From JAIROC01 sp031553535 (GTDB lineage: Bacteria; Bacteroidota; Bacteroidia; Bacteroidales; WCHB1-69), in assembly GCA_031553535.1 (NCBI GenBank), contig JAVBLM010000004.1, forward strand, positions 62,001-126,000: a DNA stretch of 64,000 nt, given 5' to 3'. A program made the position numbers and the translations under genes. Position 1 is the stretch's first letter. Every line of letters starts with the position of its first letter. The notes beneath the pieces were generated by a model. It was not told the origin of the DNA and searched no databases. It saw nothing but the letters and a program-made list of their open reading frames with translations. This document shows, piece by piece, positions 1 through 10,408 of this stretch.

Positions 1-3000
1 TTGGTAAGGGTTTGTTGGGAAGAAGCTATTACATTCAATAGCAATTCAATCCTGAAAATCGCCACATTGCCCGTATTCTTTACCTTCGCTTCCTGTTGTA
101 TTTGTGCTCCCTTTGCCAGACAACTCGTTGTTCCTCCCGATACGGCTTGTGCCGTTACAGACATCTCAGGATGGATATCCAATGAAAGATTTGCCGTATC
201 ATTGGGAGCATGATTATCAACCGGAGCAGTCAGGTAAGCCCTGATGTTGCTTATACCCGGCATCAAATCAATACCGGATGCAATTAATATCGTATCCGAT
301 GTATTCCCTTTCAAAATACCTTGAAGAGGATAATCAAATGTCGGATAACCGGATACATCCACTGCCAGGCTTGTCGGATAACGTGAAAAATCAATGGCTT
401 GGTTCATGGTAGTACGCAATACAACTTTCAACTCTTTATTTGTTAAATCACAAACCGTTATGTTGGGAGTTATAATAATATCCGATACTTCCATATCCTG
501 GTCGGAGGTGATAAAAATGCGGTCTATATATTGTGCCGACTGTGCACCCAATCCACTCATCGACTCAAATTGAATCAAAACACATTGAGCTCCCGTATAC
601 GGGCTTAAATCCACAATATACTGCTTCCAGCCATGGACACTGCTTGCCCTAAGCAACGATAACACGGTAGCTGTATCTCCATCAGCAGCAATATTCACGT
701 CCGTATAGGAATCATCCAAGCCAGAGGCTGTTGTATCGTGATAATACCAGAGCTCCAATCTCGGATTAACCGCTCCCTGCAAATCAATCTGACGGGTACT
801 CAACCGTGCCATGGTTCCCTGGTCTCCTCTATAACGAAGCATGCCCGTACCAAAAACTGCTCTTACCTGAGAGTTTGTATCAGGACAAGGTTGCCAAATA
901 TACTCTCCGAGAATAGCATGTGACATAAAATCGAATGGCAGGACAGCATTACTGAAATTCTCATCCAATGGTAAGCCAATCTTTCCTGATTTAAACGTAC
1001 ATGTAAGCGTATCATCACATACAAAGTTATCAATTACACTTGTCACCCATGCTTTAATTGTATAAATTCCTCCAAGTATGGCCATGGGAGGAATTAACTC
1101 AATGATTCTGGAGTCTCCCGATAGAAGTTGACCCGTATCCATGGTTATGTTCCCTTGATAAACTTTCCATTTAGGGTCTATGATTTCATACCCTATGGTA
1201 ATATTATCTATAGTGAAATCATAATCATTTTCTCCCACATTCGATAACTCTATTTCTACGGGGCTATCTGTATTTGCACACACATCATCCGTATTTACCG
1301 GAGATATCAAATTGAAAATGGCTAAGTCATTGCCTGGATAGACATCTCCGCTACCGCCACCGGAGATGGTTGTTATTCTTACATAGCCATCACCATTATG
1401 CCCTGTCTCTGCTATTCCCGCTGGGGAAGAGAAAGACTGATCGCCTACTATTGTTTGTGCATTTGATAATAAAGGGCTTATATATCCTGAGCCGCCTGAG
1501 CCGCCGCCACCATCGGCACCAAGAGTTTCAGAACCACTCGGAGAAGCACCGCCATACCAGCCGCCGCCGCCGCCGCCGCCATCACCTATTGTATTACCGC
1601 CCTGTCCAAATAAGCCATTTGCCGCGGGATTATTCGCATTTTGTCCACCACCTGTTTGAGTTCCTGCTGTAGCGACAGCACTTTGGCCTGCACCCAATAT
1701 GCCGTCAATACCGCCACCTGCGCCACCTCTCTCATCGTCTTCCCCATGACCGCCACCACCGCCGGCAACAATTAATACTGCTGATTGATTAGACGATAAT
1801 GATGATAACACACCAGGCGCTGTTGCTATATGGGTTGCTCCGCCACCAGAACTGCCATATTCTCCACTAGTACTTAATGACCTGTGACCTCCTCCATTGT
1901 AACCTCCGGGCAATATTTCAGCAGAATTATTGAGATTTTGTGGAATGCATACACCTGCACCTCCAACACAAATAAATATAGTAGTTGGTTTTGATAAAGT
2001 TATAGTGCCTTTTGAATATCCTCCTCTACCCCCATTGGTAGAAAATGCAGTGGGGCTATTTGACATTCCATCACCGCCTTGAGCTCCCCAACATTCCAAG
2101 TCATAAACTCCTTTGGGAAGTGTTATTGTTTGAATATCTCCTATGTATTTGATATCAACAATTGGGTCAATGCTGATATGGCCAAACTCTATATAAGTAG
2201 AATCCATTAAAACAACATTATTGCCAACATTATCCGACACGTACATTTTGTATATTACTTTGCTGTTATAATATTGTGCCGGAATAGTTGCTACCCAAAG
2301 GCCATCTTGTAATGTCATTGGAATCGTATCGTAATTATGTATATAACATGAACTATTGTCCATGATTGTTTCCATATATAATTCCGGTGTAGTGAGAGGT
2401 GCTCCCGTCCCTTCATATATACGGGCAAGCACATCAAATGACAAAGAACCTGTTGTTGTATCTATAACATTTACAAATTCCGCCAAGGGGATCATTTTAT
2501 AGGTAATCGATACCGTATCGTTCCAGTTTATCGTATCGGCCATGCCGTTTACGGTTTGTACCCATACAACAACTTCTATTACCTCACCGATATTTCCGCT
2601 TGCTTGGAACGTACCAATAGAGATATTGTTGCTACGTTGGTACATGGCTAATGAAGGTGAAAAATTACGCGAAACAGTTGTAGATATTACCTGTCCGTTT
2701 ACACTCCAGCCAAATGTAGCATTTGTTAAGGAGACACCTCCGGTATTCAACACATCTATATGTACAGCAATATCCTGATTGTTTACCGCTTCATATTCTG
2801 TTAAATATACTTCCCATGCCATTAAATCCAGGCTGGCAGGCGGACGTTCATAAGCACCCATTGTAGGGGTAACAAGGGAACGGAAATAGCCTTTCATATC
2901 TGTGCCAACTTCCGGTACAGGACGGCAAAACAAGCTGTCATTATTGAAAGACACCGTGGTTAATTCTAAATTATCAGCAACATTTACAAACTGGGGGAAT

Positions 3001-6000
3001 ATATTTACCGAAGTAGAGTCTACAATTACCGTTGTATCCCATGCGGTCAAATTGGCCCGTGCTCCTCCGGCATATCCTAAATCCCCTGTCGAATAATAAT
3101 TATTATAGCCTATCTCATTATATTGCGTATAACTGTTCGGATTGGATGATAAATAGATTGCATAAGGTGTTGTTGTATTACCGGTTGTATCACCAGTGGC
3201 TATAAAAATATTATTCTTATAAATACCACTATATGAGGATGACGTAGGTATATATATTTGTGCTGCTCTGAATGTAGAACCTGCACCACCTTCTATCAAT
3301 ACCGTATTATATACATAACTTACTTCCTTGTGATAATAGGCATACATTCCATAGGTAGAGGAGGCAGAAGAATTCAAATAAATCTCATTATTGGCTACCA
3401 CCGCACTATCTATATAATACGTACGCATTCCATACAAGGTAGTGTTTATACCGGAATTATCCGCATACACCCTGTTGCCTATAATATTTCCCCCGTTGCG
3501 GGCATAATAAAAATACAAGCCATACCAGGTTGCCCCTTCATAGGAAGAACGGGTAGTAACTTTATTATAAGAAGTACTCAAAAGGCTTACATAATAAAGA
3601 TAGGCCCCGTAATAATAGGAGTTGCTCATGGTATTGCTGTCTATCACTATATTCTTCGTATTATAACTGCTGCTGCCATATAGATATATATTATAATATC
3701 CTCCATCCAATATGTTATTCTTTATGGCCAAGCCATCCAATGCTCCGGTGGAAGATGCTTTGTAGATGGCAGCATAACCCGTAGTTTTCATTGTATCATT
3801 GGCCAATATCTTACAATCACGTATGGTTATATTGGATGCCGCTCCCGTAAATTGAACTCCATATGTTCCGCTTGTTGCCGCATCAATAGTAATTGCCCGT
3901 ATCTCTATATTATTTGTATTATTCATAATTATACCTGCACCTGAAGAGGGCTGTATGGCCACACTATCGGCATCTCCTGTCGAGGATGTAATGGTTAACT
4001 TATGATTTCCAAACAAGGTAGAATTATTGGACAGGTTTACATTCATCTCATACGTTCCCGGCATCAATGCCGCCGTTATATCGCCCGATATTCCACATAA
4101 ATCCAAGCCGGTAATCAATGCTTCCATATCCGAGAACATTCCCCCTGGGCCTACCGTTAATCTTCCACTATATGCTCCCATACAGACATTGATATACGTA
4201 CTTACCGTATCATCTTCTCTTCTCAAATCTGCTAATGATCCATTATTGAGATTGTTTATCCATACTTTTATGGCTACATTGCTGGAAGGATAGGTAATAT
4301 TTCCCACTGTTATTGTTGTTGAATCTCCCCGCTGCAAATTAACCGTGTAATTGGCATTCCCCCGTGGTACGCCATTTACAGACCATCCCAAATTAATGTT
4401 TGTCAAAGGGCTTGTTCCGGTATTATATACCACCACCCCTACATTTTCCGTCTGTCCGGCGTTGATCCCATCTGTCAATCCCGTAATCTCTTTCAGCATA
4501 CCGTTGCCATTCAAGGGTGTTATTGCGTAACATCCCATAGAGGTAGTTGCAATACGGGAAACGCCTGAAATATCTTCCGGCACAAGAGCGATACGGGGAC
4601 ACATTAAGCCCACATCATGCATTAAATTCAAGTCATTGTTTACATCTATGAAATCAGGGGATACATTTACCGAATTGGCATCCTGTCCGCTTGCTGTTTG
4701 AAGCGCTGCCATGGTGGTTATCGGCGTTGCAATATAACCTACATGAGGACCTGTGCTGTAATAATTATTATAATTTGTAGAACCGTAAGCGGGAGTTACA
4801 TACGTAGTGCTTGCACTGTAAAACGGATATCCCGCGCCTCCTGTTTCTACATAAACCAAATTATTTTCTGCATTTACCTGGTAAGCAGTACTTGTCGGAT
4901 ACTTGGTAAGGCCGTGAATCGCTCCGGTGGTTGCTTTTGCATAGATAGAGTTATGATAAGCATTTACATGGTTGGAACCATATAAACGCATGCCATATAT
5001 ACTATTGGTAGTCCCTGTAATACGCACCTCGTTATTTGCGACCAATGCCGGAGCGGCTACCTGCATGTAATTATTTAGATAATAATACAAATTGATACCG
5101 TAGGCGGTAGAGGTAGAGGTAATTGTTACTTTATTATTGAGCATTTTTTCTATATTGTTATAGTAATAAATGTTTATCCCATAATAAATACCGGAACTCG
5201 AACGGGAAATAACAGTATTGTTCGATATACTCCGGAATGCATTATAATAATACGCATAAATCCCATAATAATAGGCATCCGTTAAATTATTACTGTCTAT
5301 TACCACACCATCGCTTATTGGTGTTGCTGTTAAGTTAGCCGATGTTGCATAGGTATAATAGAAATAGAAATTGTAATATCCTCCACTTATATTATTTTTA
5401 ATGAATTTTACCCGTTTGAGATAATAAGGTGTGGAACTTGATGCATACGCACGTACTGCACAAGAAGTAGAGGCTGTCGCCGTAGGGCTTGCTTTGATAT
5501 TACATCCATAAAATTCTATGTCGGAACATTCCCCGCTAAAGAGAACTGCATTCGTTCCGCTTGTGGCATCTATGGTTATATTCCTGAATTCAATATTATA
5601 GCTCTTATTCAACGTTAGCGCTACTCCTGAAGAAACACTAATAATCGCACTGTCGGGATGGTTATCATACGAACTTATTGTTAAGGTATGTCCCTGCATA
5701 TAACCGGATACATTGCTTAAATCAAGGTTTTCAGTAAAAACCCCTTTTAATCTTAACGTAATATTTCCCATTACCCCGCAATTACGGATGGTGCTCAATA
5801 CATCTTCCAGAGTGGCATAATCGCCCCCCTCTCCAACTGTCACCACACCGGACAGTATTCTCGAACATCCGATGGGGGTAATTGTCAGGGTATCGTCATA
5901 CGTAGTTGAATCCACTACCCCGTTGGGCATACTTACCCATACCGTGAGGGTATCCCGCTTTCCTGCCGTGGGAATATACGAACCGATGGTTATGGTATCG

Positions 6001-8948
6001 GTAAAATCTTCCGGTAATTCGCCGTAATAGGTAGTGGCAGGAAGTTGTAACTGTCCGTTCAATGTCCAGTTAATCAAACAGGAGTCCAGGTTTTGCATTC
6101 CTTTATTGCGTATGGTAACCTGTACAGGCGTAGAGGTTCCGGCCATTACACTTATATTTTCGGGGGAATTAATTAAGTCCAACGCAACCGAAGATTCCAG
6201 ATCCGACACTCCTGTCAAATAAAAACGGGCATTGGGGCGATTATATGATCGATTAGCCATAGTAGTAGCAGCACTAAAAGAACCATCGCTATAACCGGTA
6301 ATTGTCAAGTAATCGGAAGTGCTTGTATGATTCCATACATAAGCCGAACCGGGATAGGATCCGTCTTGGTGATTCCAGTAAACCAACAGGTTTTTCCCCG
6401 GAGGCAATAAAAACGGCTGATCCAGGGTAATTTCCACCCATCCGGGTGCCGTAGCCCCGATAGAGCCCTGCCATACCAACGTTGCTCCATCCGTAAGGGG
6501 GTCTACATAATTATTAGCAGATATTACATTATCATCTACTGCCTTGATATAACAGGTTTGGTTTGTGTAATTCCATGAACCTGTATAGGCATAATCCCAT
6601 GCCAGCTTGGTAATCATGCCGCCGGATCCGGTGTGAGTAAGTTCCGAACCAAGATATAACTGCCTGGTATAACTATAGTTATAATATAGATTTATTGCTG
6701 TTTGATTATTTGTCACCGTACCCGTTCCTACTATTACATACCCCGTTGCAGCGCCACCGGATAATCGTTTGATATAATAATTGCCTATTACTTTTACATT
6801 ATTATTGAGGATATCCGTTAAGCTGACGGAGTACACGACATTACTCCCAAATACTTTCTGGGGAATGGTTGCCGTCCATAAATTATTTCCACCGGATACC
6901 ATCGGCAAAGTATCATAATTTGTTATTCCCCCTAATGTGGTCACCACAAATAAAGATACAGGGCCTACCGGCGTTCCCGATAAAGTGTATATCTTTGCAG
7001 TTATCTCGTAAGGGCCTGTCCTGTATACCGTATCAGCAGGGGGATCAACAAATGCCATGACGATATCGCTGCTGCCATAGATAAACTTTGTCAGGGTATC
7101 ATCGCTGGTAACGTTATCCAAGGTTCCATTAGGGTTACTTACCCATACAAGAATGGTATCAAATCCATTGATTTTGGAATTATAATAACCCAAGGTATCC
7201 TGATAATTAAAATCCCAGGGCATAGCAGGATTCAGTCGCAGGTTTTTAGAGACGGGATTGGCTCCATTAACCGAATAGGATATGGTAACCGAATCCAGGT
7301 TTCCCGAACCCTTATTCTTTATCGTGGCAACAACAGCAATTGTATTACCCGGCGACACAATAAGCGTATCGTCAATATCAATAGAATGTGTTGAAACCGA
7401 ATTGTTCCTATAATCCAAATTTCCCATTCCTAAGCGGGTAACAGGCTTACGGGCTCCAGCGGAAAAGCTTCCTGTAAGGTATGATGTACCATAAACAGTC
7501 ATATTTGCAATCCCTATTATACTATTTTCTCCTCTCCAGGTATAACTACCCGAAGAAGGAGTGTCATCTTCCACATATACCATCAGGTTACTTCCCGCAG
7601 GAAGCAAAAACGGAAGTCCCGTGAATTGTAAATCAATCCAATCGGGGTATACAAAATTCATGGGCCCCTGATATACTAATGTTGCCCCGTCGGAAACAGG
7701 GTTTATATAACTTTGCGGTTGTGTTGTTTGCGTTGTCGCTTTCATATAAATCCGGATGTTTGTCCTGTTGGATGATGACAAACCCGTTGTTTTATAGGCA
7801 ATGCTGTTTATCAAAGTAGGAATTGATGTGTTGATTGCTTCCAATTCCGAATTCAAATATAAATGACGGCTCCAACTATTGGTATAACCTGAGTATATTA
7901 TAATTGCCGTATTACCTGTCCCTCCTGCGGTATCATAGGCACCAAAATAAATATAATCGCTAACCACGCTACCGTAAGGAGGTATTGTCACAATATAACC
8001 GGAATTGGCCATTGCATAATTTCCGTTCGTATCGAATCCTTCAACAGAATACAATACTTCCGTACCGGCAATAAACTGTTTAATGCTTGCTTTCCATAAG
8101 GAATCACCTTGCACATGCGTCATCAATATGGAATCGGATTCAACAAGCGTTCCGTTGTAGGTTGCCGTATATTTTAACCAGGGTATCTCAATGGGGGCAT
8201 TGGTATTGGTTTTTACCTTGGCATTAATTTCCCAAGGGCCTGTACCATAAACCGTATCCTTTATAAAAGGAGCTATAAACTCTACCGTAGGGGGATAGAC
8301 CTGATAGGTTGCCGCTAATACCTGGAAATTATCCAGGAGCCATCCATACGAACGTTGCGTTCCCTGCAGGGCCCCGTGCTTGATAACAAAGCGGAATTGT
8401 ACCGGTGCCCAACCGACCTCTATACTCAGATCGAATAATTCCTTTTTCCACCAGGATTGGGTTGGAAATACCGTACTGTCGTTTGCCTGCCACTCGGGAT
8501 AGCTGGCGGCATTAAAGCCTGTAGTACGATAATTTGTTGCAGAACCCAAATACGTATCCCAGGGAAAGGCCTCCCATGAATTCGTCCCTCCAAGGTTATA
8601 TTCAAGCCTGACAACATCATTAGGAGAAACTTTACAAATATGATCAAATCGAAGAAAGACGTATTCATAATTTGTACAGTCATAAACAGGTGTCGTTAAG
8701 ATAATGGAATCTCCCGGATTATTGGGTAACTTTCCCCGGTAGGATTGGGGATTTGTTGATGATGAAGCCGATTGATGGTATGTTGTATTGGCTTGCCAAT
8801 ATCCGCTCACAGAGCTGGAAGACACCGTCCATCCGGCGGGAGGTGAAGCGCCGTCAAAATCTTCTGTCCATGTCTGACGTTGCTGTTGTGCATGTCCTTG
8901 CTGTAAACACAGCAAAATTACTGTTAAGATTAATAAAAACTTTTTCAT
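1..8948 (-). CDS. Giant T9SS-type adhesin-like surface protein with ALK/LTK-like glycine-rich domain (3' end outside window)
   Basis: Open reading frame of 2982 codons starting with MKKFLLILTVILLCLQQGHA, a Sec signal peptide, and still open at the left edge, so the C-terminus is missing. Order read from the translation: a MAM/cleaved-adhesin-like domain (about residues 25-215), repeated Ig-like and CARDB-like segments, a parallel beta-helix block (about 1025-1470), a second beta-helix block (about 1590-2030), a glycine-rich domain (about 2257-2528), and a second MAM-like domain (about 2655-2820). It is colinear with the complete paralogue at 53226-62096, whose tail suggests about 255 residues lie outside the window and that they end in a T9SS sorting domain. 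Likely an outer-surface adhesin or glycan-binding protein; the ligand is unknown. I found no internal stop when translating, but this was done by eye. Confidence 0.88.
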   Translation of the reverse strand, partial: MKKFLLILTVILLCLQQGHAQQQRQTWTEDFDGASPPAGWTVSSSSVSGYWQANTTYHQSASSSTNPQSYRGKLPNNPGDSIILTTPVYDCTNYEYVFLRFDHICKVSPNDVVRLEYNLGGTNSWEAFPWDTYLGSATNYRTTGFNAASYPEWQANDSTVFPTQSWWKKELFDLSIEVGWAPVQFRFVIKHGALQGTQRSYGWLLDNFQVLAATYQVYPPTVEFIAPFIKDTVYGTGPWEINAKVKTNTNAPIEIPWLKYTATYNGTLVESDSILMTHVQGDSLWKASIKQFIAGTEVLYSVEGFDTNGNYAMANSGYIVTIPPYGSVVSDYIYFGAYDTAGGTGNTAIIIYSGYTNSWSRHLYLNSELEAINTSIPTLINSIAYKTTGLSSSNRTNIRIYMKATTQTTQPQSYINPVSDGATLVYQGPMNFVYPDWIDLQFTGLPFLLPAGSNLMVYVEDDTPSSGSYTWRGENSIIGIANMTVYGTSYLTGSFSAGARKPVTRLGMGNLDYRNNSVSTHSIDIDDTLIVSPGNTIAVVATIKNKGSGNLDSVTISYSVNGANPVSKNLRLNPAMPWDFNYQDTLGYYNSKINGFDTILVWVSNPNGTLDNVTSDDTLTKFIYGSSDIVMAFVDPPADTVYRTGPYEITAKIYTLSGTPVGPVSLFVVTTLGGITNYDTLPMVSGGNNLWTATIPQKVFGSNVVYSVSLTDILNNNVKVIGNYYIKRLSGGAATGYVIVGTGTVTNNQTAINLYYNYSYTRQLYLGSELTHTGSGGMITKLAWDYAYTGSWNYTNQTCYIKAVDDNVISANNYVDPLTDGATLVWQGSIGATAPGWVEITLDQPFLLPPGKNLLVYWNHQDGSYPGSAYVWNHTSTSDYLTITGYSDGSFSAATTMANRSYNRPNARFYLTGVSDLESSVALDLINSPENISVMAGTSTPVQVTIRNKGMQNLDSCLINWTLNGQLQLPATTYYGELPEDFTDTITIGSYIPTAGKRDTLTVWVSMPNGVVDSTTYDDTLTITPIGCSRILSGVVTVGEGGDYATLEDVLSTIRNCGVMGNITLRLKGVFTENLDLSNVSGYMQGHTLTISSYDNHPDSAIISVSSGVALTLNKSYNIEFRNITIDATSGTNAVLFSGECSDIEFYGCNIKASPTATASTSCAVRAYASSSTPYYLKRVKFIKNNISGGYYNFYFYYTYATSANLTATPISDGVVIDSNNLTDAYYYGIYAYYYNAFRSISNNTVISRSSSGIYYGINIYYYNNIEKMLNNKVTITSTSTAYGINLYYYLNNYMQVAAPALVANNEVRITGTTNSIYGMRLYGSNHVNAYHNSIYAKATTGAIHGLTKYPTSTAYQVNAENNLVYVETGGAGYPFYSASTTYVTPAYGSTNYNNYYSTGPHVGYIATPITTMAALQTASGQDANSVNVSPDFIDVNNDLNLMHDVGLMCPRIALVPEDISGVSRIATTSMGCYAITPLNGNGMLKEITGLTDGINAGQTENVGVVVYNTGTSPLTNINLGWSVNGVPRGNANYTVNLQRGDSTTITVGNITYPSSNVAIKVWINNLNNGSLADLRREDDTVSTYINVCMGAYSGRLTVGPGGMFSDMEALITGLDLCGISGDITAALMPGTYEMNVNLSNNSTLFGNHKLTITSSTGDADSVAIQPSSGAGIIMNNTNNIEIRAITIDAATSGTYGVQFTGAASNITIRDCKILANDTMKTTGYAAIYKASSTGALDGLAIKNNILDGGYYNIYLYGSSSYNTKNIVIDSNTMSNSYYYGAYLYYVSLLSTSYNKVTTRSSYEGATWYGLYFYYARNGGNIIGNRVYADNSGINTTLYGMRTYYIDSAVVANNEIYLNSSASSTYGMYAYYHKEVSYVYNTVLIEGGAGSTFRAAQIYIPTSSSYSGIYKNNIFIATGDTTGNTTTPYAIYLSSNPNSYTQYNEIGYNNYYSTGDLGYAGGARANLTAWDTTVIVDSTSVNIFPQFVNVADNLELTTVSFNNDSLFCRPVPEVGTDMKGYFRSLVTPTMGAYERPPASLDLMAWEVYLTEYEAVNNQDIAVHIDVLNTGGVSLTNATFGWSVNGQVISTTVSRNFSPSLAMYQRSNNISIGTFQASGNIGEVIEVVVWVQTVNGMADTINWNDTVSITYKMIPLAEFVNVIDTTTGSLSFDVLARIYEGTGAPLTTPELYMETIMDNSSCYIHNYDTIPMTLQDGLWVATIPAQYYNSKVIYKMYVSDNVGNNVVLMDSTYIEFGHISIDPIVDIKYIGDIQTITLPKGVYDLECWGAQGGDGMSNSPTAFSTNGGRGGYSKGTITLSKPTTIFICVGGAGVCIPQNLNNSAEILPGGYNGGGHRSLSTSGEYGSSGGGATHIATAPGVLSSLSSNQSAVLIVAGGGGGHGEDDERGGAGGGIDGILGAGQSAVATAGTQTGGGQNANNPAANGLFGQGGNTIGDGGGGGGGWYGGASPSGSETLGADGGGGSGGSGYISPLLSNAQTIVGDQSFSSPAGIAETGHNGDGYVRITTISGGGSGDVYPGNDLAIFNLISPVNTDDVCANTDSPVEIELSNVGENDYDFTIDNITIGYEIIDPKWKVYQGNITMDTGQLLSGDSRIIELIPPMAILGGIYTIKAWVTSVIDNFVCDDTLTCTFKSGKIGLPLDENFSNAVLPFDFMSHAILGEYIWQPCPDTNSQVRAVFGTGMLRYRGDQGTMARLSTRQIDLQGAVNPRLELWYYHDTTASGLDDSYTDVNIAADGDTATVLSLLRASSVHGWKQYIVDLSPYTGAQCVLIQFESMSGLGAQSAQYIDRIFITSDQDMEVSDIIITPNITVCDLTNKELKVVLRTTMNQAIDFSRYPTSLAVDVSGYPTFDYPLQGILKGNTSDTILIASGIDLMPGISNIRAYLTAPVDNHAPNDTANLSLDIHPEMSVTAQAVSGGTTSCLAKGAQIQQEAKVKNTGNVAIFRIELLLNVIASSQQTLT

Positions 8949-9324
8949 GTTCTTCGGTTTTTTTAGTTAAAGGTTAATATTCAAGATTCTAAGTTTAAGA
9001 TTAACTTCGTTGAGCTCGCAGGCTCGGTTCAAAATTTAGTTGTTAGTTATTAATTGTTAATTATCAGTTAGTTGTTAATTTCAAGGTTTAATATTTTAAG
9101 ATTTCAAGATTAACCGGCATATTGCCGTCATGCTGAACTTGTTTCAGCATCCCCTTCCTTTAAGGGGGTTATCTCACTGCGTTTCGATGCACTCACCTGC
9201 TTCGCGTTCGGGTGCGGATCAAGTCCGCAAAGAACTGTGTTACATATTGCTTTTGGTTCGTAATTTTTAATTAACTGTGTTGAGGGCTTTGCCGTTCGTA
9301 ATTGAATATGTCCCTGCTTTAAAA
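8949..9324. other. Intergenic region with dispersed palindromic repeats
   Basis: There is no convincing gene. The half next to the adhesin start is AT-rich, with short repeats of the TTAATTGTTAATTATC type. The other half holds the hairpin TGCTGAACTTGTTTCAGCA (9131-9149), a CCCCTTCCTTTAAGGGGG dyad directly after it, a TCTCACTGCGTTTCGATGCACTCACC block also found at 45319, and GTTGAGGGCTTTGCCGTTCGTAA (about 9278-9300), which recurs near 39728. A short minus-strand ORF here is only a translation of these repeats. Confidence 0.6.
9131..9163. repeat. Dispersed palindromic repeat, copy 1
   Basis: TGCTGAA-CTTGT-TTCAGCA hairpin followed by a C-rich/G-rich dyad (CCCC..TTTAAGGGGG). Near-identical copies lie at 10177 and 46123. 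All are intergenic, and all are near DUF4469 genes or a DUF4469 relic. Confidence 0.75.
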
Positions 9325-10059
9325 TCATATGACCATTAATAGTTTTTCATATTCGATAGTATGTGGTTCCTTCAGCAGGGCAGGAGATCCGGTAAACCTT
9401 GTTGTTATCCGCAAGGTATAATTTCCGGGGAGAAGATCCGGTACACGGGCAATGACCGTTTTGGAATCGTTTTGCTTCAAAGGGGTTGTAACAGGATGAA
9501 CATCACCCGCCTGATCTATAAGGTATACCCCCAGCCCCGATTCCTCTTCGGGTATAATTTTCAGCCCGTTCCCTTTTATAAGAATATCTTGATTTGCCGT
9601 AATGATCCCGTCGGCTAACCCGGTGGAAACATCTGTTACCAAGCTGATACAGGCATTGCCGTTCTTTACGCCCAACACACTGACCCCCACCTGTTCCAAA
9701 GCCTCGCACATCTCTGCACTGGGGGTAATGTCCACGCTAATCTTATGAATGTCCCGGTTGAACCGGGTATGGGAGGATGTAAATGAACCGTTTACCCGCG
9801 GGGTGAATTTGCAACAGTTGGTCAGTACGCTATATCCCTGCTGGAGGTAGTAACGAATAATACCGTCGCTCTGATTAAGGATGCTAAGTATGGTATTGTA
9901 TTTGATATCAGATCCTTCAGCAATAATACGCCTGGCAATATCTTCGTTGTTTTTGATTCTACCGGCAGTGGAGACTTCCGCTGTATAATCATTCTCCGTG
10001 GTTTGTACCAATGTCTTGAGCCGGAGCCATACTTTCCATAAAAAATAAATAGTATTCAT
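9325..10059 (-). CDS. DUF4469 / HU-like DNA-binding domain protein (paralogue 1)
   Basis: A 244-residue protein. The N-terminal part (about 1-120) resembles the HU-like DNA-binding domain found in Bacteroidota ahead of DUF4469. The C-terminal part (about 140-235) is an Ig-like DUF4469 module with the motif VPDLLPGNYTLRITTRF and a late LLKEPHTIEYEK. There is no signal peptide, so it is probably cytoplasmic. The function of the family is not established; nucleoid association is an inference from the N-terminal domain. A 235-residue relative lies upstream on the same strand, 349 bp away across repeats, and a third, broken C-terminus lies at 45662-45856. Confidence 0.75.
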   Translation of the reverse strand: MNTIYFLWKVWLRLKTLVQTTENDYTAEVSTAGRIKNNEDIARRIIAEGSDIKYNTILSILNQSDGIIRYYLQQGYSVLTNCCKFTPRVNGSFTSSHTRFNRDIHKISVDITPSAEMCEALEQVGVSVLGVKNGNACISLVTDVSTGLADGIITANQDILIKGNGLKIIPEEESGLGVYLIDQAGDVHPVTTPLKQNDSKTVIARVPDLLPGNYTLRITTRFTGSPALLKEPHTIEYEKLLMVI

Positions 10060-10408
10060 AGTTTGATGTATTTAAAGTTGGGTTTTTTTTATTCTTATCC
10101 GTTTATTCGTCTACTTGTCCACTCGTTAACCAATGGCAGAGATTACACCTCGCTCTTAACCGGCCTATTGCCGTCATGCTGGACTTGTTTCAGCATCCCC
10201 CTCCTTTTAAGGGGGTTGCGGATCAAGTCCGCAATGACGGGAACTTGAAATGACGCTTTTAACCCTCCTGTAAGAAGGAAACATTCCACCTAAGGGGGAA
10301 CACCTCACCCCCCTAAGAGGGAAGCATTCCCCCGCATAGGGGGGAACGTCTCACCCTTATAGGGGGGATTGTCTCCTCCATATAAGGGGGATTGCCTCCC
10401 TCTCCGGT
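10060..10408. repeat. Intergenic region with palindromic repeat and G-rich tandem array
   Basis: Between the two DUF4469 genes. It contains a second copy of the TGCTGGACTTGTTTCAGCA hairpin (10177-10195), a TTGCGGA-TCAAG-TCCGCAA hairpin just after it, and from about 10270 to 10396 roughly six imperfect units of 20-25 bp, each of the form AGGGGGAAC..CTCCCCC. No gene was seen. The short plus-strand ORF here only reads through the repeats. Confidence 0.6.

Noticed and set aside
1370..1672. Arg/His-rich plus-strand ORF
   Set aside because: It is the antisense of the glycine-rich domain of the giant adhesin.
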